Notes under the pieces: generated by a model
Database searches by the model: none
The model's input: only the letters and a program-made list of their open reading frames with translations
What the model was told of the DNA's origin: nothing
Translations under genes and position numbers: made by a program
Shown here: positions 43,239 through 51,948 of the stretch, one piece after another
Layout: each line of letters starts with the position of its first letter
How positions within the stretch are numbered: position 1 is the first letter of the stretch
Source: Blastococcus haudaquaticus
GTDB taxonomy: Bacteria > Actinomycetota > Actinomycetes > Mycobacteriales > Geodermatophilaceae
DNA length: 64,000 nucleotides
Direction of reading: 5' to 3'
Assembly (NCBI RefSeq): GCF_900230285.1
Contig: NZ_OCNK01000003.1
Location: 124,001 to 188,000, forward strand

Positions 43239-44593
43239 GGAAGGGCCTGCGGGCGCGCATCGTGCTCGGGTACGCCGCCGGCACGCTGATCGTCTCGATC
43301 GTCCTGGTGACCGTGACGTTCCTGCTGGCCCGCAGCTACCTGCTCGACCAGCGCGAGGCGTCGCTGACCCGGCAGGCCTTCGCCGACGCCAACGTCCTGG
43401 ACAGCCGGCTGGCGACGGCGGGCACCGAGGTCGGCGACGTGCTCGACGAGTTGGTGCCGTCGGGCGGAGCCGACGTCGTCCTGCACAACGGCGACTCCTG
43501 GTACTCCTCCAGCCTGGACGTCGGCGCCCGGGACGTCCCCGCGGACCTGCGGGAACTGGTCGGGACCGAGCCCGCCGCGAGCGTCGTCGTGGAGACGGCG
43601 GACGGGCCCCGGCTCATCGTCGGGGTGACCCTGCGCAGCGCGGACGTGGAGTTCTACGAGCTGGCGCCGCTGACCGAGCTGCGGCAGGTGCTCAGCACGC
43701 TGGCCGCGGTGCTGGCCGCGGGGGCGCTGTCCGCGACCGCGGCGGGTGCGGCCTTCGGCGTGTGGGCCAGCCGCCGTGCCGTGCACCCCCTGGAGCAGGT
43801 CGCGGCGGCGGCGACCCGGATCGCCGGCGGGGAGCTGACCACCCGGCTGCCGGCCACCGACGACCCCGACCTGGTCGGGATCGTGGCCGGCTTCAACAGC
43901 ATGGTGGACGCCCTGGCGGCGCGGATCGAGCGGGACGCCCGGTTCGTCGGCGACGTGAGCCACGAGCTGCGCAGCCCCCTGACCACGCTGGTCACCAGCG
44001 TCGAGGTCCTCGGGACCCGGCGGGACGAGCTGTCCCCGCGGAGCCGTGAGGCGCTGGGGATGGTGGAGGGGGAGCTGGCCCGCTTCCGCCGCACCCTGGA
44101 CGACCTGCTGCAGCTCGCCCGCCTCGACGGGGCCGCCGTCCAGGAGTCCGCGCAGCCGGTGTGCCTCGCGGCCCTGGTGCGGCAGGTGCTCGCCGACAGC
44201 GACCGGCCGGCGGAGCTGCTCACGGTGCCCGGCGGCGGCGACACCACCGTCCGAGCGGACAAGACGAGCCTCGAGCGGGCCGTCCGCAACCTCCTGGACA
44301 ACGCCGACCGGCACGCCGGGGGACCGCGCGCCGTCCGCGTGGAGCGCAGGGACGGCGCCGTCGTGGTCACCGTGGACGACGCCGGACCGGGTGTCGCGAC
44401 GGCGGACCGCGAACGGATCTTCGAGCGGTTCGCCCGTGGGCCGCGGGCCGCCCGCCGCTCCCTGCCCGGCGCGGGCCTGGGCCTGGCGATCGTGGCGGAG
44501 ACCGCGACCCGGCACGGCGGGGCCGCGTGGTGCTCCGACGCCCCGGACGGCGGAGCCCGCTTCACCCTGTCGGTCCCGGCGGTGCCGCGATGA
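43235..44593 (+). CDS. Sensor histidine kinase
   Basis: 452 aa, GTG 43235. Two membrane helices (about 8-32 and 152-176) flank an extracytoplasmic sensor; HAMP about 178-230; phospho-acceptor His243 in DVSHELRSPLTT; N-box NLLDNADRHAG, G-boxes DDAGPGV and GAGLGLAIV. It phosphorylates the preceding response regulator. A GerMN lipoprotein follows, an arrangement like mtrA-mtrB-lpqB but with smaller, different proteins. Confidence 0.94.
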   Translation: MRKGLRARIVLGYAAGTLIVSIVLVTVTFLLARSYLLDQREASLTRQAFADANVLDSRLATAGTEVGDVLDELVPSGGADVVLHNGDSWYSSSLDVGARDVPADLRELVGTEPAASVVVETADGPRLIVGVTLRSADVEFYELAPLTELRQVLSTLAAVLAAGALSATAAGAAFGVWASRRAVHPLEQVAAAATRIAGGELTTRLPATDDPDLVGIVAGFNSMVDALAARIERDARFVGDVSHELRSPLTTLVTSVEVLGTRRDELSPRSREALGMVEGELARFRRTLDDLLQLARLDGAAVQESAQPVCLAALVRQVLADSDRPAELLTVPGGGDTTVRADKTSLERAVRNLLDNADRHAGGPRAVRVERRDGAVVVTVDDAGPGVATADRERIFERFARGPRAARRSLPGAGLGLAIVAETATRHGGAAWCSDAPDGGARFTLSVPAVPR

Positions 44594-44631
44594 CCGGCGC
44601 TGCCGCGATGACCGGCGCTGCCGCGATGACG
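44584..44631 (+). repeat. 18-bp tandem repeat over the lipoprotein start
   Basis: GCCGCGATGACCGGCGCT is repeated twice exactly (44584-44601, 44602-44619), with a third partial copy. It gives three in-frame ATG codons (44590, 44608, 44626), the first of which overlaps the kinase stop. Confidence 0.8.
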
Positions 44632-45258
44632 GCCGGCCGTGCGCTGCTGGTGACGGGCCTCGTGCTGGGCCTGACCGCCTGCGGGGTGCCCGCCGGCGGC
44701 CCGCCCCAGGCGATCCCGTCGTCGGAGGTCCCGTACGGGCTGGCCGACTCCCGCCCGTCGTCGAGCGCGCCGGCCACCACCGGAGCGGTGGAGGCGCCGT
44801 CCCAGGTGTTCCTGTTCGCGGCCGACGAGGTCCTCGTCGGCCGGCCCCGGGACGTGGAGGGGACGACGGTCCGCGAGCGGCTGACCGATCTGCTGGCCGC
44901 ACTCGTCGAGGGCCCGACCACCGCGGAACGGGACGAGCAGCTGTCCACCCTGCTGACCCCGGACGTGCGGCTGACGGTGACCGACCTGACCCAGCGCACC
45001 GCGACCGTCGACATCGGGCAGCCCGCCGGAGCTCCGTCCGGCCCGGCAGGCCGCCGGGCCGTCGCGCAGCTGGTGCTGACCGCGACGAGCCTGCAGGGTG
45101 TCGACGCCGTCCAGCTGACCATCGGCGGCGACCCGGTGGAGGCGCCGCTGCCCATGGGCGAGCTGACGTCGGCGCCGCTCACCGCGGCGGACTACGCCGC
45201 GTTCCTGACCGCACCGGAGCCCCCGGCGGCCACCACCCCGCCGGCCCCGCCGTCCTGA
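44590..45258 (+). CDS. GerMN-domain lipoprotein
   Basis: 222 aa from ATG 44590 (ATGA overlap); ATG 44626 gives the better N-region of the signal peptide. The lipobox is GLTACGVP. The domain at about 70-190 (FLFAADEVLVG...LLAALVEGPTTAE) is GerMN, found in spore germination proteins and in LpqB-type lipoproteins. It ends with a proline-rich tail. As part of the two-component operon it may modulate the sensor kinase outside the membrane. Confidence 0.85.
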   Translation: MTGAAAMTGAAAMTAGRALLVTGLVLGLTACGVPAGGPPQAIPSSEVPYGLADSRPSSSAPATTGAVEAPSQVFLFAADEVLVGRPRDVEGTTVRERLTDLLAALVEGPTTAERDEQLSTLLTPDVRLTVTDLTQRTATVDIGQPAGAPSGPAGRRAVAQLVLTATSLQGVDAVQLTIGGDPVEAPLPMGELTSAPLTAADYAAFLTAPEPPAATTPPAPPS

Positions 45259-45295
45259 CGCCAGGGTGCCGCGGCGCGCGTCGCCGTCCGCGTGC

Positions 45296-46210
45296 TCAGG
45301 CGTTCAGGAGCTTCGCCTTCTGCGCGGCGAACTCCTCGTCGGTGAGGATGCCGGCGTCCCGCAGGTCGGCCAGCCTCCGGAGCTGATCCACCATGTCCGT
45401 CTGCGGTGGGGCGGCCGGCGGGGGAGCGGCGGGGGCGGGCGCACCGAACGCGGCGCCGGCCATGCCCGGGTTCACGTGCAGGTACTGCGACTGCCGCTCG
45501 ACGGTCTTCTTCTGCCGCGCCTCGCTGATCAGCGGGGACAGGATGTCCATGACGGCGTAGGGGCTCTCGACGTTGTCGAGCACGACCTGGCCGGTCGTCG
45601 TCCCCTCGACGTTGCCGCTCAGGGAGAACATGTCGGCCTTCGCCCCGTAGGACGGGTCCTCGAGGTTGAGGACGACGTCGCCGATGTCGTTGCCGCGCTG
45701 CCAGACGGCCTGCCGCACGTCCATGTCGTTGATCGCCCACAGCGGGACGCTCTCGGTCCGGGTGCCCAGCAGTCCGCTCTCGATCCAGACCCGGTCGCGG
45801 GTGATCCGGTAGCGGGCCTTCGAGACGCCGGCCGCGCTGGTGGCAGCGTTCTTGCTCTCGCCGAACCACAGGGTGTTCGGGTCGTTCGCCCACTGCTCGG
45901 TGCGCTTGGCGTTCTGCTCGGCCAGCTTCTGCTTGCCCTGGTCGGCCATGGCCTTGCCCTGGTCGGCGACCTGCTTGAGGCGGTCCTTCCAGCTGACCTT
46001 GCCGCCCGCGGGCGCCGCGGTGGGGACCGTGTCGGCGGGGGGAGGGGTCGGCGGCGGAGGGAACGCGTCCGCCGGGGGCGGCAGCTCGGTGGTCAGGGGA
46101 TCCTGTCCCGTCGTCCCCCGGTCGGAGACGTGCTCGGTCCAGGAGCTGCCGTTCCAGTACCGCAGCTCGTGCGCCCCGCTCGGGTCGCGCAGCCAGCTCG
46201 CATCCGCCAT
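45296..46210 (-). CDS. DUF2510/PH-like/SHOCT domain protein
   Basis: 304 aa, ATG 46210 behind GGAGGAG. The N-terminus (SWLRDPSGAHELRYWNGSSWTEHV) is a DUF2510 motif; a proline-rich and charged linker follows; residues about 130-235 resemble a bacterial PH domain (RYRITRDRVWIESGLLGTR); the end (MVDQLRRLADLRDAGILTD) is SHOCT. Such proteins are cytoplasmic or membrane-associated scaffolds of unknown function. It is convergent with the GerMN gene and divergent from the ROK regulator. Confidence 0.85.
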   Translation of the reverse strand: MADASWLRDPSGAHELRYWNGSSWTEHVSDRGTTGQDPLTTELPPPADAFPPPPTPPPADTVPTAAPAGGKVSWKDRLKQVADQGKAMADQGKQKLAEQNAKRTEQWANDPNTLWFGESKNAATSAAGVSKARYRITRDRVWIESGLLGTRTESVPLWAINDMDVRQAVWQRGNDIGDVVLNLEDPSYGAKADMFSLSGNVEGTTTGQVVLDNVESPYAVMDILSPLISEARQKKTVERQSQYLHVNPGMAGAAFGAPAPAAPPPAAPPQTDMVDQLRRLADLRDAGILTDEEFAAQKAKLLNA

Positions 46211-46287
46211 GGGTCTCTCCTCCGTGTCCGCGTGACGGCGAGAGGATGCCAGCGGAGGACCGTCTTCGGGGGGCCCTGACGCACGGC

Positions 46288-46343
46288 GAGATCTGCACAT
46301 TCGCCCCCGTCAGGCAGCCGATGAGGGCGAGTGTGCAGATCTC
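46288..46343. repeat. 56-bp hairpin repeat, copy 1
   Basis: GAGATCTGCACATTCGCCC (46288-46306) pairs with 46325-46343, one mismatch, loop 18 nt ending CCGATGA. Nearly the same element occurs at 49032-49093. Confidence 0.8.
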
Positions 46344-46385
46344 TGGGGCAGAAGGTCACGATGAGGTCACGGGGCGGACCGCCTC

Positions 46386-46391
46386 TTGACA
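46386..46391 (+). promoter_or_regulatory. Possible -35 box of the ROK regulator gene
   Basis: TTGACA, a perfect -35 consensus, lies 36 bp before the GTG start. The matching -10 is not clear, perhaps near 46410, so that the operator covers the promoter and the message could be leaderless. Confidence 0.4.
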
Positions 46392-46394
46392 GCA

Positions 46395-46421
46395 GTTTGT
46401 AAGGACGGTGTCCTAACAAAC
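46395..46421. promoter_or_regulatory. ROK-type operator abutting the ROK regulator start
   Basis: GTTTGTAAGGAC, GGT, GTCCTAACAAAC: an inverted repeat with 11 of 12 bases matched. It directly precedes the GTG start (46422) and overlaps the promoter, so it is probably the autoregulatory operator. Confidence 0.75.
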
Positions 46422-47594
46422 GTGACGGCGGACACCCACTCCCAGCGGCGCCTCCTGCGCCCGACGTCCAAGGTGCTGCCCGAGCACGCCCGGGCGCACA
46501 ACCGCTCGATGGTGCTGCAGCAGCTCTTCCACTCCGGGGAGCAGTCGCGGGCCGACCTGGCCCGGGCCACCGGCCTCACCCGCGTCACCGTCTCCGACCT
46601 GGTCGCCTCGCTGCTCGCCGAGGGGCTGGTCACCGAGCTGGAGCTGCGGGCCGAGGGGAAGGTCGGCAAGCCCGGCACACCGATCGGCCTGCGCGCCGAC
46701 GCCTTCCAGATCGTGGCGGTCGACCTGGCCGACGACGAGCGCATGCACGGTGCGGTGCTCGATCTCTCCGGGAAGGTCCGCGAGCGGCGCTCGGCCGCCG
46801 TCGCCGGGCGGACCGGCCAGGCAGCAGTCGACGCACTGCTCGGGCTCTGCCGCGACCTCGTCGCCGCGGCCACCTGCCCCGTCCTCGGCGTCGGCGTGGG
46901 GTCACCCGGCGTCGTCGACCCGGCGGGCACGGTCGTGCAGGCGCCGAACCGCGGCTGGTACGACGTGGCGCTGGCCGCCGACCTCGGCGACGCCCTCGGG
47001 CTGCCGGTGCACGTGGCGAACGACGCGAACACCGCTGCGCTGGGGGAGTTCACCTACGGCGGCGCCGGCGGCGGCGGGCTGCTCGTCCTCACCGTGGGCG
47101 GCGGTGTCGGGGCCGGGATCGTGCTGGACGGCGCCCTGGTCCAGGGTCACGAGCACGCGGCCGGCGAGCTCGGCCACGTCACCGCGGTCGACGAGCGCGA
47201 CGACATCGACGGCGCCCCGCTGGGCCGGCCGCAGCAGTGCGCGTGCGGCCGCTCCGGGTGCCTGGAGACCGTGCTCTCCGTCCCGGCGATCCGCCGCCGG
47301 ATCGAGGGCCTGGCGCCCGAGGCCCGGGACGCCGCGCTGGCGTCGGTCGGCCGGCGGCTCGGCATCGTGCTGGCCCCGGTGGTCAGCGCGCTCAATCTCT
47401 CCGAGGTCGTGGTCAGCGGACCCCGGGAGCTCCTGGACGGCCCCTTGCGCTCCGCTGCGCTGGCGGCCCTCCGCGAGCGCACCATGCCGGTCATCAGCAG
47501 GGATCTGGATCTGCGGATGACCTCGCTCGGCGAGGACGGCGCCCTGTCCGGGGCCGCCGTGCTCGTGCTCTCCGGTCAGCTCGGGGTCTCGTGA
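46422..47594 (+). CDS. ROK-family transcriptional repressor
   Basis: 390 aa, GTG 46422 without a ribosome site (probably leaderless). The winged HTH at about 25-72 has SRADLARATGLTRVTVSDLVASLLAEGLV; the ROK kinase-fold domain follows (about 85-385) with the zinc motif CACGRSGCLE. It would sense an amino sugar or its phosphate and repress the importer that follows. The operator at 46395 supports autoregulation. Confidence 0.93.
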   Translation: MTADTHSQRRLLRPTSKVLPEHARAHNRSMVLQQLFHSGEQSRADLARATGLTRVTVSDLVASLLAEGLVTELELRAEGKVGKPGTPIGLRADAFQIVAVDLADDERMHGAVLDLSGKVRERRSAAVAGRTGQAAVDALLGLCRDLVAAATCPVLGVGVGSPGVVDPAGTVVQAPNRGWYDVALAADLGDALGLPVHVANDANTAALGEFTYGGAGGGGLLVLTVGGGVGAGIVLDGALVQGHEHAAGELGHVTAVDERDDIDGAPLGRPQQCACGRSGCLETVLSVPAIRRRIEGLAPEARDAALASVGRRLGIVLAPVVSALNLSEVVVSGPRELLDGPLRSAALAALRERTMPVISRDLDLRMTSLGEDGALSGAAVLVLSGQLGVS

Positions 47595-47687
47595 CGACCC
47601 CGAGCCGGCCAGTTGCAGGTCGGAGAACCCACACCCTCATGGCGGCGCTGTCCGGCACCGTCCGCGCAACGGGAAGGAACCCCAACG

Positions 47688-49019
47688 ATGACCAGAGTAC
47701 GTAAGGGCGGAGTGGCCGTCATGGCTGCCGCCCTGGTGGCGGTGAGCGCGTGCGGCGGCGGCGACGACGACGGCGGCGGCGGGTCCGGCGGCGACGAGGT
47801 CCGCCTCTGGCTCAGCGGCACCGACACCCCTCAGGAACTGCGGGACTACCTCGTCGAGACCTTCGAGGAGGAGACGGGCGCGACGCTCGTCATCGAGGAG
47901 CAGGACTGGAACGGTCTGGTGCCCCGGCTGCAGACCGCCCTGGCGTCGGAGGACCAGACGCCGGACCTGGTCGAGATCGGCAACACCCAGAGCCCCACCT
48001 TCACCTACGCCGGCGCGTTCGCCGACATCAGCGACCTCTACGAGGAGATCGGCGGCGAGAAGCTGCTCCCGGGCTTCGTCGAGGCCGGGACGGTCGACGA
48101 CACCGTCTACGCGGTGCCCTACTACTCGGGAGCCCGGGCGGTGTTCTACCGCAAGGACTTCTTCGCCGCCGCGAACGTCCAGGTGCCCACCACGCTCGAC
48201 GAGTTCGCCGCCGCCGCGGTCGCCCTCCAGGCGGCCAACCCCGCCGGCAAGCCCAACTTCTCGGGCTTCTGGTTCCCCGGCCAGGACTGGTACAACGGCA
48301 TCGCCTGGATCTTCTCCGCCGGCGGTGACCTCGCCGTGCAGGAGGGCGACCAGTGGGTCGGCGCGCTGTCGAGCCCCGAGTCCCAGGCGGGGCTGGCCCA
48401 GGTCCAGCAGCTGTTCTCCAGCGCGACGGCGGCCCCGCGCGACGCCGACTCCGAGGAGCCGTGGATCCCGTTCAACAACGGCGAGTCGGCGATGTTCTCC
48501 GCACCCACCTGGGCCCGCTGGAGCATCGACCTCCCCGAGTGCAACAAGGGCGTCGACCCGGAGGACGAGTCCGCGGAGGCCGAGGCGCTGCTGGCCGAGC
48601 AGCAGGCCTGCAACGAGGAGAAGACCGGGGTCTTCCCGCTGCCGGGCAACCAGCCGGGCGAGGCGGCGGCCGTCTTCGCCGGCGGCTCGAACATCGCGAT
48701 CCCGGCGAAGTCGGGCAACCAGGAGCTGGCCCGCGACCTGATGCGGATCATCTTCAGCGCGGAGTACCAGACGATGCTCGCCGAGAACGGGCTGATCCCC
48801 GGCAACCAGGACTACGCCGGCGCCCTCGGTGACGACGTCTACGCCCAGGCCGCGCTCGCGGCGGGGGTCGACGCGAAGCTCACCCCGGCGGCCGAGAAGT
48901 GGGCCGACGTGGAGGGCGCCCGCATCCTCGAGGACTTCTTCCAGGAGATCGCGAGCGGGACCGACCCTGCCGAGGCGGCGGCCGAGGCGGACCAGCTCAT
49001 CAGCGACACGCTCAACTGA
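47688..49019 (+). CDS. Sugar ABC transporter substrate-binding lipoprotein
   Basis: 443 aa, ATG 47688 behind GGGAAGGAA. Lipobox VSACGGG, then Asp/Gly-rich linker and an SBP_bac_1 fold (VRLWLSGTDTPQELRDYLVETF at the start; WIPFNNGESAMFSAPTWARW near the hinge). Similar to the NgcE/DasA group for N-acetylglucosamine and chitobiose. The locus (NagA, NagB, hexosaminidase, ROK kinase) supports an amino-sugar ligand. Confidence 0.92.
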   Translation: MTRVRKGGVAVMAAALVAVSACGGGDDDGGGGSGGDEVRLWLSGTDTPQELRDYLVETFEEETGATLVIEEQDWNGLVPRLQTALASEDQTPDLVEIGNTQSPTFTYAGAFADISDLYEEIGGEKLLPGFVEAGTVDDTVYAVPYYSGARAVFYRKDFFAAANVQVPTTLDEFAAAAVALQAANPAGKPNFSGFWFPGQDWYNGIAWIFSAGGDLAVQEGDQWVGALSSPESQAGLAQVQQLFSSATAAPRDADSEEPWIPFNNGESAMFSAPTWARWSIDLPECNKGVDPEDESAEAEALLAEQQACNEEKTGVFPLPGNQPGEAAAVFAGGSNIAIPAKSGNQELARDLMRIIFSAEYQTMLAENGLIPGNQDYAGALGDDVYAQAALAAGVDAKLTPAAEKWADVEGARILEDFFQEIASGTDPAEAAAEADQLISDTLN

Positions 49020-49031
49020 CCGGCTGACGTC

Positions 49032-49093
49032 GACGAGATCTGCACACTCGCCCGCTTCGGGCGTCCGATGAGGGCGAATGTGCAGATCTCGTC
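49032..49093 (+). repeat. 62-bp hairpin repeat, copy 2, inside the importer operon
   Basis: Arms of 22 bp (49032-49053 and 49072-49093) with one mismatch; it shares GAGATCTGCACA and the CCGATGAGGGCGA loop end with the copy at 46288. Sitting between the binding-protein and permease genes, it probably limits transcription or stabilises the upstream message. Confidence 0.85.
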
Positions 49094-49117
49094 CGGTCCT
49101 TCCTGGGGAGCCCGCCC

Positions 49118-50122
49118 GTGACCGCTCCACGCTCACCCGTGCCCACCGCTCCGGTGGCGCCGGTGGCCGCCCCGCCGGTGCCGGTCCCGCGGGTGCCGGC
49201 CGTCGCCCCACCGGAGGCCCCCGCGTCGAGGCGTAAGCCGCTGCGCTCGCGGCTCGGGCCCTACCTCCTGCTCGTCCCGGCACTCGTGCCGATCGTGGTG
49301 GGGCTCGGCTACCCGCTGGTCCGGCAGTTCGTCATCTCCTTCCAGGAGTTCGGTCTCGCGCAGCAGTTCGGCCGGCCGGCCGAGTGGGTGGGCCTGCAGA
49401 ACTACGTCGAGCTGCTCGGCGACTCCTACGTCTGGGGCGTGATCGCCCGGTCGATCGCCTTCTGCCTGGTCAACGCCGCCCTGACGATGGTGGTGGGGGT
49501 CGCCCTCGCGGTGCTCATGACCAAGGTGGGCCGGGCCGCCCGGATCACGCTCCAGGTCGGGATGCTGCTGGCCTGGGGCACCCCTGTCCTGGCCACCATG
49601 ACCGTCTGGCAGTGGCTGTTCGACTCGCAGTACGGCGTCGTCAACTGGCTGCTGGCCGAGCCGCTCGGCATGGAGTCCATGCGGTACCACTCCTGGCTCA
49701 TCGAGCCGCTGTCCTTCTACGGGGTGGCCACGGTCATCGTGGTCTGGATGAGCGTCCCGTTCGTCGTGTTCACCGTCTACGCCGGGCTGCTCCAGGTTCC
49801 CGAGGAGTGCATGGAGGCCGCGCAGCTCGACGGCGCCAACGCCTGGCAGCGGCTGTGGAACCTGGCCATCCCCATGGTGAAGCCGGTGCTCTTCGTGGTG
49901 GCCCTGCTCCAGATCATCTGGGACCTGCGGGTCTTCACCCAGATCTACGTGCTCCAGCGCGCGGGCGCCCCGACGCGCGAGACGCACCTGCTGGGCACCT
50001 ACATCTACTCACTGGCGAAGGAGTTCTCGATGGCCGGCGCCATGGCCACGATCATGCTGGTGATCACCCTGGGGCTGACCACCTTCTACATCCGCCGGAT
50101 GCTGCGGCAGGAGGAGGTGTGA
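49118..50122 (+). CDS. Sugar ABC transporter permease 1
   Basis: 334 aa, GTG 49118, GGGGAG upstream. A proline/alanine-rich cytoplasmic N-terminus (about 40 residues) precedes six helices. EECMEAAQLDGANAWQRLWNLAIPMVKP is the EAA loop of MalF/UgpA-type permeases. Pairs with the next permease. The proline-rich tail is longer than usual. Confidence 0.92.
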   Translation: MTAPRSPVPTAPVAPVAAPPVPVPRVPAVAPPEAPASRRKPLRSRLGPYLLLVPALVPIVVGLGYPLVRQFVISFQEFGLAQQFGRPAEWVGLQNYVELLGDSYVWGVIARSIAFCLVNAALTMVVGVALAVLMTKVGRAARITLQVGMLLAWGTPVLATMTVWQWLFDSQYGVVNWLLAEPLGMESMRYHSWLIEPLSFYGVATVIVVWMSVPFVVFTVYAGLLQVPEECMEAAQLDGANAWQRLWNLAIPMVKPVLFVVALLQIIWDLRVFTQIYVLQRAGAPTRETHLLGTYIYSLAKEFSMAGAMATIMLVITLGLTTFYIRRMLRQEEV

Positions 50123-50970
50123 GCGCCCCCGTCCGCCGCCGCCGGCCGTCCGCCGGCCGTCGGCTGCTCGGCGTCCTCGCGGTCGTCGTCGCGCTGGTAT
50201 GGGTCTTCCCGGTCTACTGGATGGTGAGCAGCGCCTTCCTGCCGACCAACCGGCTGCGGACCGCCGAGCCCACCTTCTTCCCGGTGGACGGCACGCTGTC
50301 CAACTTCCGGCGGGTCTTCGCCGATCCGGCGTTCCTCGACTCGTTCCGGGTCTCGCTCGCCGTCACGGCGCTGACCCTTGCCGCGGCCATCCTGTTCGCA
50401 TTCGTCGCGGCACTGGCGATCAGCCGTTTCCGGTTCCGCGGCAGGAAGACATTCATCGTGACCATTCTCGTGGTCCAGATGATCCCGGCCGAGGGCTTGT
50501 TCATCTCGCAGTACCAATTGCTCGACGGATGGGGGCTCGTGAATGCAGTCCTCGGCCTCACCATCGTGTACGTCGCCGCCATTCTGCCGTTCACCATCTG
50601 GATGCTGCGCGGATTCGTGAGCGGCGTCCCGATCGAGCTGGAGGAGGCGGCGATGGTCGACGGCCTGTCGCGCACCGCGGCGTTCTTCCGGATCACCTTC
50701 CCGCTGCTGGCGCCGGGCCTGGTCGCCTCGGGCGTCTACGGTTTCCTGCAGGCGTGGAACGAGTACACCCTCGCCCTGGTGGTCATGACCGATCCCGGGC
50801 AGCGCACCGTCCCGCTGTGGCTGCAGGGCCTGGTCGAGGCGAACCGGGCAACCGACTGGGGGGTCGTCATGGCCGGGGCCACGCTGGTCACGGTGCCGGT
50901 CATCGTGTTCTTCCTCTTCGTGCAGCGCAGGATGAGCGCCGGCCTCGTCGCCGGGGCGGTGAAGGGGTGA
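50119..50970 (+). CDS. Sugar ABC transporter permease 2
   Basis: 283 aa, GTG 50119 in a GTGA overlap. MalG/UgpE type with IELEEAAMVDGLSRTAAFFRITFPLLAPG as EAA loop. The stretch 50395-50640 uses many AT-ending codons (ATT, TTG, GGA, GCA, CAA, AAT) unlike the rest of the gene and window, suggesting gene conversion or transfer of a segment. Confidence 0.92.
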   Translation: MSAPVRRRRPSAGRRLLGVLAVVVALVWVFPVYWMVSSAFLPTNRLRTAEPTFFPVDGTLSNFRRVFADPAFLDSFRVSLAVTALTLAAAILFAFVAALAISRFRFRGRKTFIVTILVVQMIPAEGLFISQYQLLDGWGLVNAVLGLTIVYVAAILPFTIWMLRGFVSGVPIELEEAAMVDGLSRTAAFFRITFPLLAPGLVASGVYGFLQAWNEYTLALVVMTDPGQRTVPLWLQGLVEANRATDWGVVMAGATLVTVPVIVFFLFVQRRMSAGLVAGAVKG

Positions 50971-51944
50971 CCGCCGACGGGCACCCGTCCGGTTCCTGGT
51001 CGATCGGGCTCGACATCGGCGGCACGAAGGTCCTCGGGGTCCTCCTGGACGACGACGCCACGGTGCGCGGCAGCGTCCGGGTGCCCACCCGGCTGGGCAC
51101 CGACGGCGTGGTCGCGGCGGCGGCCGAGGTGGTCGAGCGGCTCTGCGGGGCGGCCGGCATCACCCCGGCGGAGCTCGCCGGCGTGGGAGCGGGCGTCCCC
51201 GGGCTGGTCGACCCGGTGACCGGGGAGGTGTCGCACGCGCTCAACCTGGACATCCACGAGCACGGCGTGCGGCTGGCCCCGCTGCTCGCCGCCGAGCTGC
51301 AGGGTGTCCCGGTGAGCGTGGAGAACGACCTGAACGTGGCGGCGGTCGGCGCCGCGCGGGTCCTGGGCCTGCGCGGTGACCTGGCCTTCCTCGCCCTGGG
51401 CACCGGGGTCGCGGCCGGTCTGCTGCTCGGCGGCGAGCTGCGCCGGGGCCACGGGGGCGGGGCGGGGGAGATCGGGCACCTGCCCTACGACTCCACCGGC
51501 CCGCTGTGCCCGTGCGGTCAGCGGGGCTGCCTCGAGCTGTACGCCTCCGGGTCCGCGATCGACGCCGCGTGGCCCAGCCGCACCGGGCGTCCAGCCGCCG
51601 CCGAGGTGTTCGCCGCTGCCTCCGAGGGCGACGCCACCGCGATCGGCATCCGCGACCGGTTCACCGATGCCGTGGCCGCGGCGGTGCGGCTGCTGGTGCT
51701 GACCTGCGACGTCGAGCACGTCGTGCTCGGCGGGGGCGTGGCGGAGGTCGGCGCACCGCTGCTGGACGCCGTCTGCCGGCAGGTGCGTGCCCAGGCCGAC
51801 GGCTCGCCGTTCCTCCGCAGCTTCCGGATCGCCGACCGCGTCCAGGTCGTGCCCGGCGGCGTCCCGGTGGCACCGATCGGTGCGGCCCTCACCGCGCGGG
51901 GTGCGGTGCGCCGCCGGTCGTCGGTGGAGCCGGTCGGGTCGTGA
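50967..51944 (+). CDS. ROK-family sugar kinase
   Basis: 325 aa, GTG 50967 overlapping the permease stop. No HTH, so a kinase. GLDIGGTKVLGV (ATP loop), VENDLNVAA (catalytic Asp), GGGAGEIGHLPYD and CPCGQRGCLE (zinc). It probably phosphorylates GlcNAc or glucosamine after import, giving the substrate for NagA/NagB. Confidence 0.9.
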   Translation: MTADGHPSGSWSIGLDIGGTKVLGVLLDDDATVRGSVRVPTRLGTDGVVAAAAEVVERLCGAAGITPAELAGVGAGVPGLVDPVTGEVSHALNLDIHEHGVRLAPLLAAELQGVPVSVENDLNVAAVGAARVLGLRGDLAFLALGTGVAAGLLLGGELRRGHGGGAGEIGHLPYDSTGPLCPCGQRGCLELYASGSAIDAAWPSRTGRPAAAEVFAAASEGDATAIGIRDRFTDAVAAAVRLLVLTCDVEHVVLGGGVAEVGAPLLDAVCRQVRAQADGSPFLRSFRIADRVQVVPGGVPVAPIGAALTARGAVRRRSSVEPVGS

Positions 51945-51948
51945 CCGC

